Source: Idiomarina sp. (GTDB lineage: Bacteria; Pseudomonadota; Gammaproteobacteria; Enterobacterales; Alteromonadaceae). From it: a stretch of DNA of 64,000 nt. Positions within the stretch are counted from its first letter, which is position 1. The number at the start of each line of letters is the position of its first letter. Positions 18,913 to 28,967 of this stretch are shown one piece after another. The notes beneath the pieces were generated by a model, which had not been told where the DNA came from, searched no databases, and saw nothing but the letters and a program-made list of their open reading frames with translations. The DNA lies in assembly GCA_022565355.1 (NCBI GenBank), contig JAIUMU010000002.1:372001-436000 (forward strand), in the 5' to 3' direction. Made by a program: the position numbers and the translations under genes.

Positions 18913-19407
18913 TCAGGCGATAATAGGAGGTTTAGATGCGTGTACGAATAGCAGCGAATAATTCGATAACGAGAACGCTACAGAATCTTGCACTGTGGTA
19001 TTTAAGAAAGGTTGTACGAATGCTGCAATCGCACTACAGCCATGGCCAGCGCCTACGCAGTGGCCACAATTTGCTGCGCACGTTGCCGCGCAATCGGTAT
19101 GATCATCGCAGCAATCCATGTTGGTATGCTGTTCTGGCTCAGGTGTTTCCGCCGCGCTAGCTTTCGCAAGCTTGGCCGCCATCAAATTACAATGCGCAGC
19201 CTCATCCGCTTCCGGCTCTGCCGATGCGTGCATGTGAGTAGTATCATGAGAAGTGCTGTGCGAAGAAGTGTTATGCGAGGTGTTATGCGAGGTGCTAAAC
19301 GAAGTGCTATGCATTTCGCCATGAGCATTAGGCAATACGCTGCCATTGCCCGAAAAAGGCAATAATAACAACGAACACATTGTGATAAACACAAGCCAAA
19401 TACGCAT
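18913..19407 (-). CDS. Secreted His/Cys-rich probable copper-binding protein
   Basis: A 164-residue protein of no family I recognise. It has a signal-peptide-like N-terminus (1-20), a His/Ser/Thr repeat region (29-60, with TSHNTSHNTSSHSTSHDTTH), then a Cys-rich segment (C73, C99, C100, C106, C110, C114, C117, C124) and a hydrophobic C-terminal part. It is the first gene of the copper-efflux unit, right behind a palindrome at 19444. The position and metal ligands suggest a periplasmic copper chaperone or sponge in the place CusF takes elsewhere; this is inference. Confidence 0.7.
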   Translation of the reverse strand: MRIWLVFITMCSLLLLPFSGNGSVLPNAHGEMHSTSFSTSHNTSHNTSSHSTSHDTTHMHASAEPEADEAAHCNLMAAKLAKASAAETPEPEQHTNMDCCDDHTDCAATCAANCGHCVGAGHGCSAIAAFVQPFLNTTVQDSVAFSLSNYSLLFVHASKPPIIA

Positions 19408-19443
19408 CGATACACTCCAATGAACAGGCTAATAATATACGCT

Positions 19444-19464
19444 ACATTGCATATTTTGCAATGT
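19444..19464. promoter_or_regulatory. Palindromic operator candidate for the copper unit
   Basis: A perfect 8-bp inverted repeat, acattgca / tgcaatgt, with a 5-base AT spacer. It lies 37 bases upstream of the first copper gene and just upstream of a TATATT-like -10 on the minus strand, so a metal-responsive regulator bound here would cover the -35 region. It also faces the metalloprotease gene at 19625. The regulator is not encoded nearby. Confidence 0.5.
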
Positions 19465-19624
19465 TAGCCCCCGTGGCCATAGCAAAATATCGGCATTAGT
19501 CAGTATTTACGCACCACTTATCGCAAATACACATTTTTTTACTCTTTCGGTTTTTCTATTTCGCAGCAGGTTCGATAGAATCGGTGTGTTAATTAACCAG
19601 GGAACACATCAGGGAATCATAACA

Positions 19625-22159
19625 ATGAAAAAAACGCTCATCGCCAGCAGTATTGCTGCGCTTCTTTTGAGCCAGCTCGCATTCGCCGATACCGAAGGTG
19701 AGGAAGAGAAGGCCGAAGAACCAAAAACATATGCTGAAATCGTAGAAGATTTAGTAAAACACGAAGGTTTCTTTAACCTATACCAAGATGAAAAAACTGG
19801 CGCCATGCAGTTCTCAATTGCCGTAGAGCAATTAGATACGCCAATCATCTACTTCGCAACAACCGTTGATGGTGTTGTAGAAGCTGGCCACTTCCGCGGT
19901 AACTACCGGGAAACCAAGCTAATCGAATTCCGCCGTTATTTTGATCGAATTGATGTAGTTGTATTAAACAACCGCTTTCATTTCGATGAAGATAGCGCCT
20001 TGCATCGTGCCAAAGATGCAAACATTAGCGAAGCTACTGTTGCCAGTTTAAAAATTAAAGAAGAAGTTGATGGCCGTATCGTATTAGACGGCGATGATCT
20101 TTTCTTAAGCGAAGCATTACACCGCGTTGCACCTTGGGCACGCCCAGGTGGTCCAGGCCAAGGCCCACAGTTCTCGTTGGGTAACCTAAGCAAAAGCCAA
20201 TCGCGGGTATTAGCACAACGCGCTTACCCAGATAACGTGGATGTAGTAATCGATTACGTGTTTAACAACCCGAACCCAACCGTTCGTGGTTCTGCAGCAG
20301 TAACCGATCCACGCTCAATTGCGATTAAGTTACAGCATTCATTTATTGCCATTCCAGAAAACGATTTCCAACCACGCCGTGATGATGCGCGCGTAGGTTA
20401 TTTCGGCCAGCAAGTTACCGACATGACCAGTGCCGATTGGGCACCTTGGAACGATGTAATCAACCGTTGGCACCTCGTAAAGAAAGATCCAGACGCAGCA
20501 CTTTCTGATCCAGTAGAGCCAATTGTTTGGTGGATTGAGAACACTACGCCAGTTGAATGGCGCGATACCGTTGCTGAAGGTATTTTGGCATGGAACAAAG
20601 CATTCGAAGCGGCTGGTTTCACCAACGCAATCGAAGTGCGCGTGCAGCCTGATGATGCTGAATGGGATGCCGGCGATATCAACTACAACGTAGTACGTTG
20701 GACCTCATCTCCGCGCCCTCCATTTGGTGGTTACGGCCCATCATTAGCAAACCCATTAACGGGCCAGCTAATCGGTGCCGATATCATGATGGAATACGTG
20801 TACATGACCAATCGTTGGTTGGAAGACCAAATCTTTGGTGATTACTCGCAAGGTTACGATAGCCATGAACCGCATGAAGGCCACAACCTATATTGCAGCC
20901 AAGGCCACATGATTCAGCACAACTTTATCGCCGGTAACGCTATGGCAGATAAATTGGGTAACGAATCGGTTGCCGATAACGAATTGCTGCGCCAAGGTAT
21001 GATTCATGTAATTTTGCACGAAGTTGGCCACACGTTAGGCCTTAACCACAACATGAAAGCATCTATTTTGTGGGATGAGAACGAAGTGCATAACGCCGAA
21101 CTTACCCAAGGTGTTCTTACCGGTTCAGTAATGGATTATGCGCCTGTAAACATCGCTCCACCGGGTGTTGAACAAGGTGATTACTACCAATACGTAGTAG
21201 GCCCTTACGATGAGTGGGCAATCGAGTACGGTTACTCAATGGGCTTAAGCGATGCTGAAGCTGAAGAAGCACGTTTAGAAGCAATTTTAAGCCGCTCTCA
21301 CGAGCATGGTTTAGCCTTCGGTAACGATGCCGATGATATGCGCGCACCAGGCCGCCACATCGATCCACAGGTAATGATTGGCGATATGTCATCAAACCCT
21401 GTTGCGTACGCAAAAGGCCGCTTTGCGGTAGTAAACGATACGCTTGAAAATCTATTGGATCGTTCACGCATTGAAGGGCAATCGCACCAGCGTACTGCTA
21501 CTTCAGCAAGCCGTTTGTTCGGCCAGTATGCTAGCCAAGCCGGCGTAATTACCCGCCAAATCGGTGGTGTATATGTTGAACGTGCCGTAGTTGGCCAAGG
21601 CGCTGATGTGAAGCCGTTTACGCCAGTACCTTTAGCACGCCAGAAAGAAGCAATGCAGGCACTGAAAGATTACGTGTTTGCACCGGATGTATTGGAAAGC
21701 ATGGAGCCAGTATTGGCCTATATGCAAAACCAGCGCCGTGGTTTCAACCACTCTGGCCGTAACGAAGATCCGAAGTTCCATGAAATGGTACTGAACATGC
21801 AGCGTAATGCGTTCAATCACTTGTTACACCCTGCAGTAATGCAGCGGGTAACGGATTCAACCCGCTACGGCAACGAATATCCATTACATGATGTAATGCA
21901 GGATATTACCGATGCAGTGTTCCAGCCGGCTAAGCCGTTGAGCACTACTGCGAAAAACCTACAAATCGAGTACGTAACACGCTTATTAGCAATCGCTGGC
22001 CTTGAGGGTAACTCAAGCTACGATAACTTAAGTAAAGTTGCTGCCACTGCACAGCTGAACCGCATTAAATCAATGCGCGCTCCACGCCGTTCAGAGTTCG
22101 CAGCTACTGCGCACTACGATTACCTACGCATGATGATCAATCGTGCGATGGAAGGCTAA
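19625..22159 (+). CDS. Secreted zinc-dependent metalloprotease (DUF5117/DUF4953 type)
   Basis: An 844-residue exported protease. The signal peptide MKKTLIASSIAALLLSQLAFA is followed by an acidic stretch. The catalytic zinc motif HEVGHTLGLNHN (about residue 465) is the HExxHxxGxxH of metzincins, with a Met-turn candidate GSVMDYAP about 30 residues later. The N-terminal half matches the DUF5117-type layout of large uncharacterised marine proteases. The ATG at 19625 follows aggga; an in-frame ATG at 19586 is outside a signal-peptide context. The transporter gene starts 10 bases after the stop, so the two form an operon. Confidence 0.88.
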   Translation: MKKTLIASSIAALLLSQLAFADTEGEEEKAEEPKTYAEIVEDLVKHEGFFNLYQDEKTGAMQFSIAVEQLDTPIIYFATTVDGVVEAGHFRGNYRETKLIEFRRYFDRIDVVVLNNRFHFDEDSALHRAKDANISEATVASLKIKEEVDGRIVLDGDDLFLSEALHRVAPWARPGGPGQGPQFSLGNLSKSQSRVLAQRAYPDNVDVVIDYVFNNPNPTVRGSAAVTDPRSIAIKLQHSFIAIPENDFQPRRDDARVGYFGQQVTDMTSADWAPWNDVINRWHLVKKDPDAALSDPVEPIVWWIENTTPVEWRDTVAEGILAWNKAFEAAGFTNAIEVRVQPDDAEWDAGDINYNVVRWTSSPRPPFGGYGPSLANPLTGQLIGADIMMEYVYMTNRWLEDQIFGDYSQGYDSHEPHEGHNLYCSQGHMIQHNFIAGNAMADKLGNESVADNELLRQGMIHVILHEVGHTLGLNHNMKASILWDENEVHNAELTQGVLTGSVMDYAPVNIAPPGVEQGDYYQYVVGPYDEWAIEYGYSMGLSDAEAEEARLEAILSRSHEHGLAFGNDADDMRAPGRHIDPQVMIGDMSSNPVAYAKGRFAVVNDTLENLLDRSRIEGQSHQRTATSASRLFGQYASQAGVITRQIGGVYVERAVVGQGADVKPFTPVPLARQKEAMQALKDYVFAPDVLESMEPVLAYMQNQRRGFNHSGRNEDPKFHEMVLNMQRNAFNHLLHPAVMQRVTDSTRYGNEYPLHDVMQDITDAVFQPAKPLSTTAKNLQIEYVTRLLAIAGLEGNSSYDNLSKVAATAQLNRIKSMRAPRRSEFAATAHYDYLRMMINRAMEG

Positions 22160-22169
22160 GTAGGTTTGA

Positions 22170-23375
22170 ATGCTTAAACTTGGACCTGCCACTTTAGTAG
22201 CCGCGGCCTTCATTGGCCCCGGCACCGTGGTTACCGCCTCGGTGGCAGGAGCAAGTTATGGCTATGCATTTGTTTGGGCGCTCGCATTTGCAATTATAGC
22301 CACCATGATTTTGCAAGAAATGTCGGCCCGCGTTGGTGTAGTTACACAACGCGGGTTAGGCGAAAATCTACGTACGGTTATTGAGCGCCCATCTTTACGA
22401 ATTCCCTTTTATATTTTAGTTATCGCTGCAGTTGTAATCGGCAACGCCGCATATCAAGGCGGTAATCTTACCGGCGCCAGCATTGGTGCTGAAGGGCTGC
22501 TAGGTAGCCATCCTTTTTCGTTTAATTTGTGGGCGATTGTGATTGGCTTGATTGCCGTAATTGTATTGTGGCAAGGCAAGTACAAAACCGTTGAACGCAC
22601 TCTTATTGGCCTAGTGATGCTGATGAGCGTGGCCTTTTTAATTACGTTTTTCCTTACCCGCCCAGATCTTATGGCCTTATTGCGCGGTTTTGTGCCCCGC
22701 ATTCCCGATGGTGGCGCCTTTACCATGATGGCACTGATCGGCACCACCATTGTGCCTTATGCATTGTTTTTGCACGCCGATAGCGCCCGCGAGCGCTGGC
22801 AACACACTGAAACTAAACAAGCACTGAAAGAAGCGCGGCAAGATATCGCCACCTCCATTCCCATTGGCGGCTTAATCACGTTGGCGATTCTCTCCACTTC
22901 CGCTTCCGCCTTCTTCGTGCACCAGCTCACCATTCAAGGGCCAGCCGATTTATCCCAATCCATTGAGCCGGTATTTGGCCGTTTCGCGGGCATGCTCATG
23001 GGCGCCGGCTTGTTTGCCGCAGGGATTTCCTCGGCAATTACCGCACCGTTAGCATCCGCTTATGCACTCACTGGAATTCTCGGCTGGTCGCGAGAGCTGA
23101 ATGGCAAGGGTTTTCGCACAGTGTGGATGGGGATTATCCTGATTGGTGTAGCGCTCTCTTCGCTACAAATTCAGCCGCTTACGCTGATTCTGTTTGCCCA
23201 AGTTACCAATGGTTTATTGCTCCCCCTAATTGCCTTATTCCTACTCCTTGCAGTAAACCACCGCAGCATGGGCCAGTACCGCAACAATCAAAAACAGAAC
23301 CTATTAGGCTTGCTGGTATTTCTATTCGCCTGCCTACTGTGCGCGCGCACGCTGTGGTTTACGCTACTTGCGTAG
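22170..23375 (+). CDS. NRAMP-like divalent metal transporter
   Basis: A 401-residue protein with about 11 membrane helices and the NRAMP fold. The helix-1 metal site, DPGN in Mn/Fe transporters, reads GPGT here, and the helix-6 MPH motif reads VPY. It therefore belongs to a divergent NRAMP branch lacking the usual Asp and Met ligands and may carry another ion or use another mechanism. It is cotranscribed with the metalloprotease (10-base gap). Assignment to the superfamily is firm, substrate is not. Confidence 0.82.
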   Translation: MLKLGPATLVAAAFIGPGTVVTASVAGASYGYAFVWALAFAIIATMILQEMSARVGVVTQRGLGENLRTVIERPSLRIPFYILVIAAVVIGNAAYQGGNLTGASIGAEGLLGSHPFSFNLWAIVIGLIAVIVLWQGKYKTVERTLIGLVMLMSVAFLITFFLTRPDLMALLRGFVPRIPDGGAFTMMALIGTTIVPYALFLHADSARERWQHTETKQALKEARQDIATSIPIGGLITLAILSTSASAFFVHQLTIQGPADLSQSIEPVFGRFAGMLMGAGLFAAGISSAITAPLASAYALTGILGWSRELNGKGFRTVWMGIILIGVALSSLQIQPLTLILFAQVTNGLLLPLIALFLLLAVNHRSMGQYRNNQKQNLLGLLVFLFACLLCARTLWFTLLA

Positions 23376-23420
23376 CCGATAACTTGGCCACATTGCAAAA
23401 TCATTAAGCAAACGCACACA

Positions 23421-23457
23421 AAAAAGGGGCCACTTTGTAGAGAAGTAAGCCCCTTTT
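23421..23457. terminator. Bidirectional intrinsic terminator
   Basis: The arms aaaaggggc and gcccctttt pair over 9 bp around an 18-base loop, with A and T tracts at the ends. It lies between the convergent NRAMP and M14 genes and can serve both strands. Confidence 0.75.
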
Positions 23458-23473
23458 GTCTACATGTAATGCT

Positions 23474-24640
23474 TTAATCCCGCGCTAACATATACTCCAT
23501 TAACGCCTGTGCTGCCGCCCGAGCGGTAGCCGTTATCTCAGCACGATCAGTTTCATCACCCACTTCATAAGTTACTGAGTGAATGCCATGTTCATCAGCC
23601 ATGTATTGCTTGAAAATTCCTCGCCCCGGAGTTGCGCCAGGGGCTTCTACAACGTCATAAGGGATTTTCTCAGCTAACAGCTGCAGCCAATCTTGGCTGA
23701 ATGTAGGCTCATTACTCACATAATCTGCCGGCATGGTGTAATACACATTCCGCCACGTAGAATGAAAATCCACACCGTAAACTAAGGTATGCCCAGTCGC
23801 ACGCAGTTCTTTTAGGTATTCATGAACAGCCGCGGTTTCCGGTTGCGTACGAGCGAACCAATCACGGTTCAAATCGCCACCACCCGTGCTATGGCGCCAG
23901 TTACCAAGCGCTACCCCATCTGGATTCAAATTTGGCGCTATCAACACGTTGTAACGTGCTAAAAACTCATCGCCATGCTCCAGCATAGCTTCCACAAAAT
24001 CGAGCATCGCCATTGCGCCTGTTAGCTCAGGTGGGTGCTGGCGGCCAACAAGAATCAACCATTCAGTACCTTCACTACGGCTTACTAAAGCAGGTAGCTG
24101 ACGGTTTTGCGCACTATTGCCAAGGCTGAAACGCTCTAGGTTGTATGCAGAAGCCAGCGTATTTAACCATGCCACATAATCATCGTTATCAAACAATTCT
24201 TGCCCGGCCACCCACTTCGGTTCTGGGCCTACGGTTAACTCAAAGTATATGGTGTGATCGCCTTTGCTATGTTCAATCTCGCGCCAATTTTCCCGGTCAG
24301 TACTTGCTTTCGGGTTGTAGCGAGCTCTACCCTCTTCTAACGCCAATATCTCAAACGCAACGGTTTGTGGCGTTGCTGAAGATACTTTAAATGCATACCA
24401 AGGGCTGGGATTTATCGGCTGATCTTCAGGCGCGGTCATCACCACAATGGTGCCATCTTCTCGCTGTTTACAACCATCAATGCGCCCCTGCTGAAAGTTA
24501 TTTTGCAGTACCACATCACCAAATCGGCAATGCTCTGGGCTCGCTTCTGGCAGCGCGGAATGCGGCTCCGTAACAGCGTTACAGCCAAGTAAAAACATGC
24601 TTGTTAAGGCAATAGCGCTAGCGCTTTTTAAGTACTTCAT
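23474..24640 (-). CDS. M14 family zinc carboxypeptidase, lipoprotein
   Basis: A 388-residue exported peptidase. The lipobox FLLGC (Cys 20) makes it a lipoprotein. An N-terminal beta domain (about 40-150) precedes the M14 domain. Catalytic features visible: HPPEL supplies the zinc His and Glu, GNWRHSTGGGDLNRDW the substrate-binding Arg/Asn region, GVDFHS the third zinc His, and TYEVGDET the catalytic Glu. The layout is that of the cytosolic-carboxypeptidase/M14-like subfamily. It lies just after the TonB-receptor gene but behind a terminator, so it probably has its own promoter. It would trim peptides in the periplasm. Confidence 0.88.
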   Translation of the reverse strand: MKYLKSASAIALTSMFLLGCNAVTEPHSALPEASPEHCRFGDVVLQNNFQQGRIDGCKQREDGTIVVMTAPEDQPINPSPWYAFKVSSATPQTVAFEILALEEGRARYNPKASTDRENWREIEHSKGDHTIYFELTVGPEPKWVAGQELFDNDDYVAWLNTLASAYNLERFSLGNSAQNRQLPALVSRSEGTEWLILVGRQHPPELTGAMAMLDFVEAMLEHGDEFLARYNVLIAPNLNPDGVALGNWRHSTGGGDLNRDWFARTQPETAAVHEYLKELRATGHTLVYGVDFHSTWRNVYYTMPADYVSNEPTFSQDWLQLLAEKIPYDVVEAPGATPGRGIFKQYMADEHGIHSVTYEVGDETDRAEITATARAAAQALMEYMLARD

Positions 24641-24661
24641 AGATTGTCCTGGAAGAATAAA

Positions 24662-24688
24662 AAACGGGCAGCAGAACGCTGCCCGTTT
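24662..24688 (-). terminator. Intrinsic terminator after the TonB receptor gene
   Basis: A perfect 11-bp stem (aaacgggcagc / gctgcccgttt) with a 5-base loop, followed on the minus strand by a T-run. It ends the TonB receptor transcript and separates it from the M14 peptidase gene. Confidence 0.88.
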
Positions 24689-24696
24689 AAATGCAA

Positions 24697-27600
24697 TTAG
24701 AAACGGTAGGTAACATCGGCAAACATGTAACGCCCGCGATTCGAGTGCACATCAGAAATATAACCGAACGCACCAGATGTAACTGGCGGCGCTTTATCAG
24801 TTAAGTTCCGCACTCCAACACGTACGCGTGTGTCACCCAATGCACTATCATTAGCAAACTGATAGGTAGCGCTCAGATCATAAGTGCGCCATACCGGAAT
24901 AGGCTGATTTTCACCTTCAGAGCTGCGTAAGCGAGTGCTCTCAAATCTGCCCACATAGTTCATTCGGCTATGAATGCTCCACTGATTGTAACGCCAGTTC
25001 ACAGACGCATTCGCTCGCCATTCTGGGTTGCCATTAATACCTAACAAGTTACCCGCACCCAGTACCGGAATATCGCTCGGCACTGCGGGGTTACCTGCTT
25101 CTTGCTCAGCAATAATCAGGGCACTAATTGGATCTGGCGTTTGCTCGAATTTAGAAAGGCGGGCAACGTTCATTTTCAGATCGAAGCGGCCGATTTCGGT
25201 GTCAAAGCGATAACTTGCGGCAAAGTCCATGCCCTGAATCTTGCGTGGGTTAAGGTTTGAATAGGTGTTTACTACCTGAGTTACAAAGCCCTCATCATCA
25301 CGGCTAATGGCTGGATTTACCTCACCATTTGCGCGCAGATAAGCATCGTACAATAAGTGCGTTTGGCTATTTAAAATACCCACAATACCGGTTTGCTCGA
25401 TATCCCACCAATCCAGGGTAATCAACAGATTCTCAACCGGCGCCAAGGCTACGCCATACGATAAATGTTTACTTTCTTCTGGCTCCAAATCGCTGTTACC
25501 ACCGCGAATCTCAGCTACGCCATAACGCGAATCAAGCAAGGGATCATAGCGCGTGTTCGAGCGCACTACGCCTTCTTCTACTACTTGTGGCAAGTTAGGA
25601 GCACGGAAGCCTTCCGCATATGCAGCGCGGAACATTACGATGTCATGAGGAATCCATGAAAGCGCAACTTTGGGCTTCGCTACCGAACCTACATCTGAGA
25701 AGTTTTCAAAGCGCGCTGCAACCTGCATATTCACTGTTTCATGCAACGGAACATCTAACTCCGCAAACGCCGACATTACATTGCGGCTGCCGCTCGCTGA
25801 AGGTGTGGCACTGGAACCCAACACATTGCTATCAGATACAAGTTCTCCTGTTACCTGATCGAACTGAGGCGCTTCACCACTCAACAAAGGATCGCGAATA
25901 TCAGCGTAGCTTTCATAACGGTATTCGATACCCGCAGCAACACCAATATCGCCGGCATACCATTCCAGAGCATAAGGGCTAGATACCTTGAAATCCCACA
26001 ATGCTAATTCAGTTTCACTTTCTCGGGTAACGTCTGCAGTAAAGGTGTCCATCACAGATTGCGCATTGCGGCGGCCCATTCCAGTATTTGGGTTTAATGG
26101 ATCACCACCAAGGAAGGGATTGTAGGCTAACGTTGGATCAGTTTGATTAATTGCGGTTTGAAAGGCATCAACTCGAATCCGGTTGCGGTCTGTATCAAGC
26201 GTATTTGCAAGTGAATATAACACCGCGGATTCCCAATCCCAGCTGCCACTCATACCCCGTAATCCGGTAAGCAAACGATAGCTGTAATCTTCTACTTCAA
26301 TGCGCCGCGGACCAGTATCAGTTGGTCGTAGATTGCGCATCTCAACATCTTCTCCGAAAGGGTTAAATGCAGCATCAGCAGAAATTATAAAGCGTTGGGC
26401 GGCTAAGTTGGCGTTCTGCTCACGCAGGCGGGTAGATTCCGCTGAATACCACAGTGCTTCAGCAAAAAGCTCAGTAGTTGCGTTAATCTCATGGGTTAAG
26501 TAACCAAATACATTAAAGCGTTCAACATCAGATGTCATCGAGCGATCTACGTTGGCATCATAGCGCCAATCTTGTGGCAGTAAGCCAGATGCACCACACA
26601 CTTCACTATCTACGGCAAATGCACAATTTTCTTGATCAGCTGGCAGCAAATGAAAGGTGCCATTACTTTCACTTGCGAATGTGCCCCAAGGGCTTGCAAG
26701 TAATCGGCCATCTAATGCTCCGCCACCTTGAAACCGCTCATCTATTCCCGGGTGAAATCGTCTATCGAGGCTTTCCGAGTAACTACGTTCGCTCGCCATC
26801 ATGCCGTTGCGGTTATAGTAAGCGCCAGAAAGGCTTAAGTAGGTTCGCCCTTCATTAAAACTCATCCCCGTAAGGCCATTAACAGTTGTTTGTGCAAAGC
26901 TAGTGCCATCAGTAGCCCCGTGGCTCACTGAAATTTCACTCGTATCTACATCATCTTTAAGCACGTAATTTACCACGCCAGCTATGGCATCAGAGCCATA
27001 TATGGCAGCGGCACCATCACGCAACACTTCCAAACGCGATAAGCCGCGCACAGGCAAAGTATTCGAGTTCACGGTAGCAACCGGAACAAAGTTTTCTGTT
27101 TGTGTGCCTGGGTGTAAAACAAGACGGCGACCATTTAAAGTGGTTAAGGTATAACCGGTACCTATACCCCGTAAGTTAATGGAACTCACATCACCACGGG
27201 CATCATTCACACCACCAATTACCCGCTCATTATTAAAAGCAACATCACCGATCTGCGGAATAGCACGCAGCAATTCGTCACCACTCATGGCATTGGTATC
27301 GCGAATATCTTCCTCGGTTAAAGCAGTTACGGGAAGTGAACCAGCAGAGCGGGCACCACGAATATTCGAGCCCACCACCTGAATGCGCTCTACGCTAGCC
27401 GAACGCGCAGTGGCTGTTGGCTCATCGCTGTTATTGCCGCGCTCTCGCACCACATATAACGCGGCCGATTGGCGCACAACTTCGAGGTCGGTATTGCTGA
27501 GAATTCGGGAGATTGCTTCGCTAATCGTGAGTTCACCCGATACTGCCGGCGCCTCTATAGCACGCAATGTATCCGGTGAAAATATAATCTGTACATTGGT

Positions 27601-27762
27601 ATCTTCGGCAAGTTGCAAAAGCGCGCTTGCTGCATTTTGCGAAGATATATTGATAGGTTGTACATCATTAGCTGAGGCTGCTAGCGGAACCGCTAAACTT
27701 GCTCCAATAGCAAGTAAGGTGCACCGTGCGAGGTATCCAATCTTAAAACCTGGTTGCTTCAT
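24697..27762 (-). CDS. TonB-dependent outer-membrane receptor with STN signalling domain
   Basis: A 1021-residue receptor. A signal peptide ends near SASA; a secretin/TonB N-terminal (STN) domain covers about 40-95 (AASALLQLAEDTNVQIIFSP), the plug about 135-255 and a 22-strand barrel follows, ending in aromatic YMFADVTYRF. The STN domain and the fecI/fecR genes upstream indicate transmembrane signalling: ligand binding signals through FecR to FecI. The ligand is unknown; the neighbouring peptidases make peptides or metal chelates both plausible. The start at 27762 has a ribosome site (aaagg); an ATG six codons earlier is in frame. Confidence 0.9.
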   Translation of the reverse strand: MKQPGFKIGYLARCTLLAIGASLAVPLAASANDVQPINISSQNAASALLQLAEDTNVQIIFSPDTLRAIEAPAVSGELTISEAISRILSNTDLEVVRQSAALYVVRERGNNSDEPTATARSASVERIQVVGSNIRGARSAGSLPVTALTEEDIRDTNAMSGDELLRAIPQIGDVAFNNERVIGGVNDARGDVSSINLRGIGTGYTLTTLNGRRLVLHPGTQTENFVPVATVNSNTLPVRGLSRLEVLRDGAAAIYGSDAIAGVVNYVLKDDVDTSEISVSHGATDGTSFAQTTVNGLTGMSFNEGRTYLSLSGAYYNRNGMMASERSYSESLDRRFHPGIDERFQGGGALDGRLLASPWGTFASESNGTFHLLPADQENCAFAVDSEVCGASGLLPQDWRYDANVDRSMTSDVERFNVFGYLTHEINATTELFAEALWYSAESTRLREQNANLAAQRFIISADAAFNPFGEDVEMRNLRPTDTGPRRIEVEDYSYRLLTGLRGMSGSWDWESAVLYSLANTLDTDRNRIRVDAFQTAINQTDPTLAYNPFLGGDPLNPNTGMGRRNAQSVMDTFTADVTRESETELALWDFKVSSPYALEWYAGDIGVAAGIEYRYESYADIRDPLLSGEAPQFDQVTGELVSDSNVLGSSATPSASGSRNVMSAFAELDVPLHETVNMQVAARFENFSDVGSVAKPKVALSWIPHDIVMFRAAYAEGFRAPNLPQVVEEGVVRSNTRYDPLLDSRYGVAEIRGGNSDLEPEESKHLSYGVALAPVENLLITLDWWDIEQTGIVGILNSQTHLLYDAYLRANGEVNPAISRDDEGFVTQVVNTYSNLNPRKIQGMDFAASYRFDTEIGRFDLKMNVARLSKFEQTPDPISALIIAEQEAGNPAVPSDIPVLGAGNLLGINGNPEWRANASVNWRYNQWSIHSRMNYVGRFESTRLRSSEGENQPIPVWRTYDLSATYQFANDSALGDTRVRVGVRNLTDKAPPVTSGAFGYISDVHSNRGRYMFADVTYRF

Positions 27763-27860
27763 TGTTGTTACCTTTTGCATTATTTTTAGTAGTTTCCAAC
27801 CTTGTATACGTGCGTGGTTAAAAGCCCCTCCAAAAATAATTCACAAAAAAACAACAAGCG

Positions 27861-28967
27861 CTACTCGCGATGCTCTGCAGCTTGCATTCGCACCTGCAAT
27901 TCACCGCCTTCTGGCACAATTTCAATTGGTAATGTGGCCCGCAATGCTTCCACTAATCCTTCGCCTTCACCAAAGTGGAACACACCACTAATGCGTAAAT
28001 CTGCTGCTGCAGGATCTACAATACGCAACTTGGTAGTGCGGTAACGATTGAATTCATCTACTACTGTGGCAAGTGATTCATCATCAAACCGGAAAAAACC
28101 TTTACGCCATTGGTGCGCTTGCGATACCTGCGCATAACTTTGCGGCACAATCACTTCTGCTGATTCTGAAAAAGAGCCAACACTGCCTGCTTCCAACACA
28201 TAATCGTCTAGTACTTCCGCTTCACTATCGCTTACTTCTTTTGAACGACCACGGGAAACCGCAACAACACCTTCAACCACAGCCACACGCAGATCACCAT
28301 TGCTCTTGCGCACATTAAACTTGGTGCCCACTACCCGAATTTTCTGGTTACCCGTATCAATCGTAAACGGCCGTTGGGGATCTGAGGTTACATCAAAGAA
28401 TGCCTCGCCCTCTAACAACACCACTTGGCGCTCCCCCTCGGTAAACGCCACTTGAATTACCGTAGCCGAGTTCAGTGTTACCGAACTACCATCGGATAAG
28501 CCTACCGTGTTTACTTCGCCAACACTGGTGTAAATATATCGCCGCTCAACTTGCGGCAAGGCAACAGTTGGGCTCTCCACGTTGCCAGGCTGTTGTTGCG
28601 ATTCACTCTGCTGCGCCATTTGTTCGCTAGAAGGAGTGCCTAACTCTTGCTCTGGCTGCCATAGGAAATACATCGCCACTACCGCGAAACAAACGCTTGC
28701 CGCCACAGATAACGCTCGTTGAGCAAGCTTACGTGGTACTTTCTTTTGCACTTTAGCAGGCTGATATAAACTATTACTCAGCTCCCACAATGCCAGCACT
28801 TGCTGGAACTCTTGTTCATGCAAATCGGCTTGTTGCCGCCACGCAAAAATATCGCGCTCTTCTTGCGAGCTCATTTCGCCAGAGTACAGGCGGGTAACAT
28901 AAATCGCCGCTTGCTGTTGCACTGCCTTTTGCGCTTTCTGTGCTTTTTGAGTATCTACTTTTTTCAT
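27861..28967 (-). CDS. FecR-like anti-sigma factor / signal transducer
   Basis: A 368-residue inner-membrane regulator. Cytoplasmic residues 1-90 contain the FecR N-terminal domain with ERDIFAWRQQ; one membrane helix lies near 92-108 (VCFAVVAMYFLW); the periplasmic part holds the FecR domain (SDGSSVTLNSATVIQV, RPFTIDTGNQKIRVVGTKFNV). It binds the sigma factor inside and the receptor STN domain outside. Its ATG overlaps the sigma-factor stop as TAATG, and the receptor gene follows after 98 bases. Confidence 0.9.
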   Translation of the reverse strand: MKKVDTQKAQKAQKAVQQQAAIYVTRLYSGEMSSQEERDIFAWRQQADLHEQEFQQVLALWELSNSLYQPAKVQKKVPRKLAQRALSVAASVCFAVVAMYFLWQPEQELGTPSSEQMAQQSESQQQPGNVESPTVALPQVERRYIYTSVGEVNTVGLSDGSSVTLNSATVIQVAFTEGERQVVLLEGEAFFDVTSDPQRPFTIDTGNQKIRVVGTKFNVRKSNGDLRVAVVEGVVAVSRGRSKEVSDSEAEVLDDYVLEAGSVGSFSESAEVIVPQSYAQVSQAHQWRKGFFRFDDESLATVVDEFNRYRTTKLRIVDPAAADLRISGVFHFGEGEGLVEALRATLPIEIVPEGGELQVRMQAAEHRE

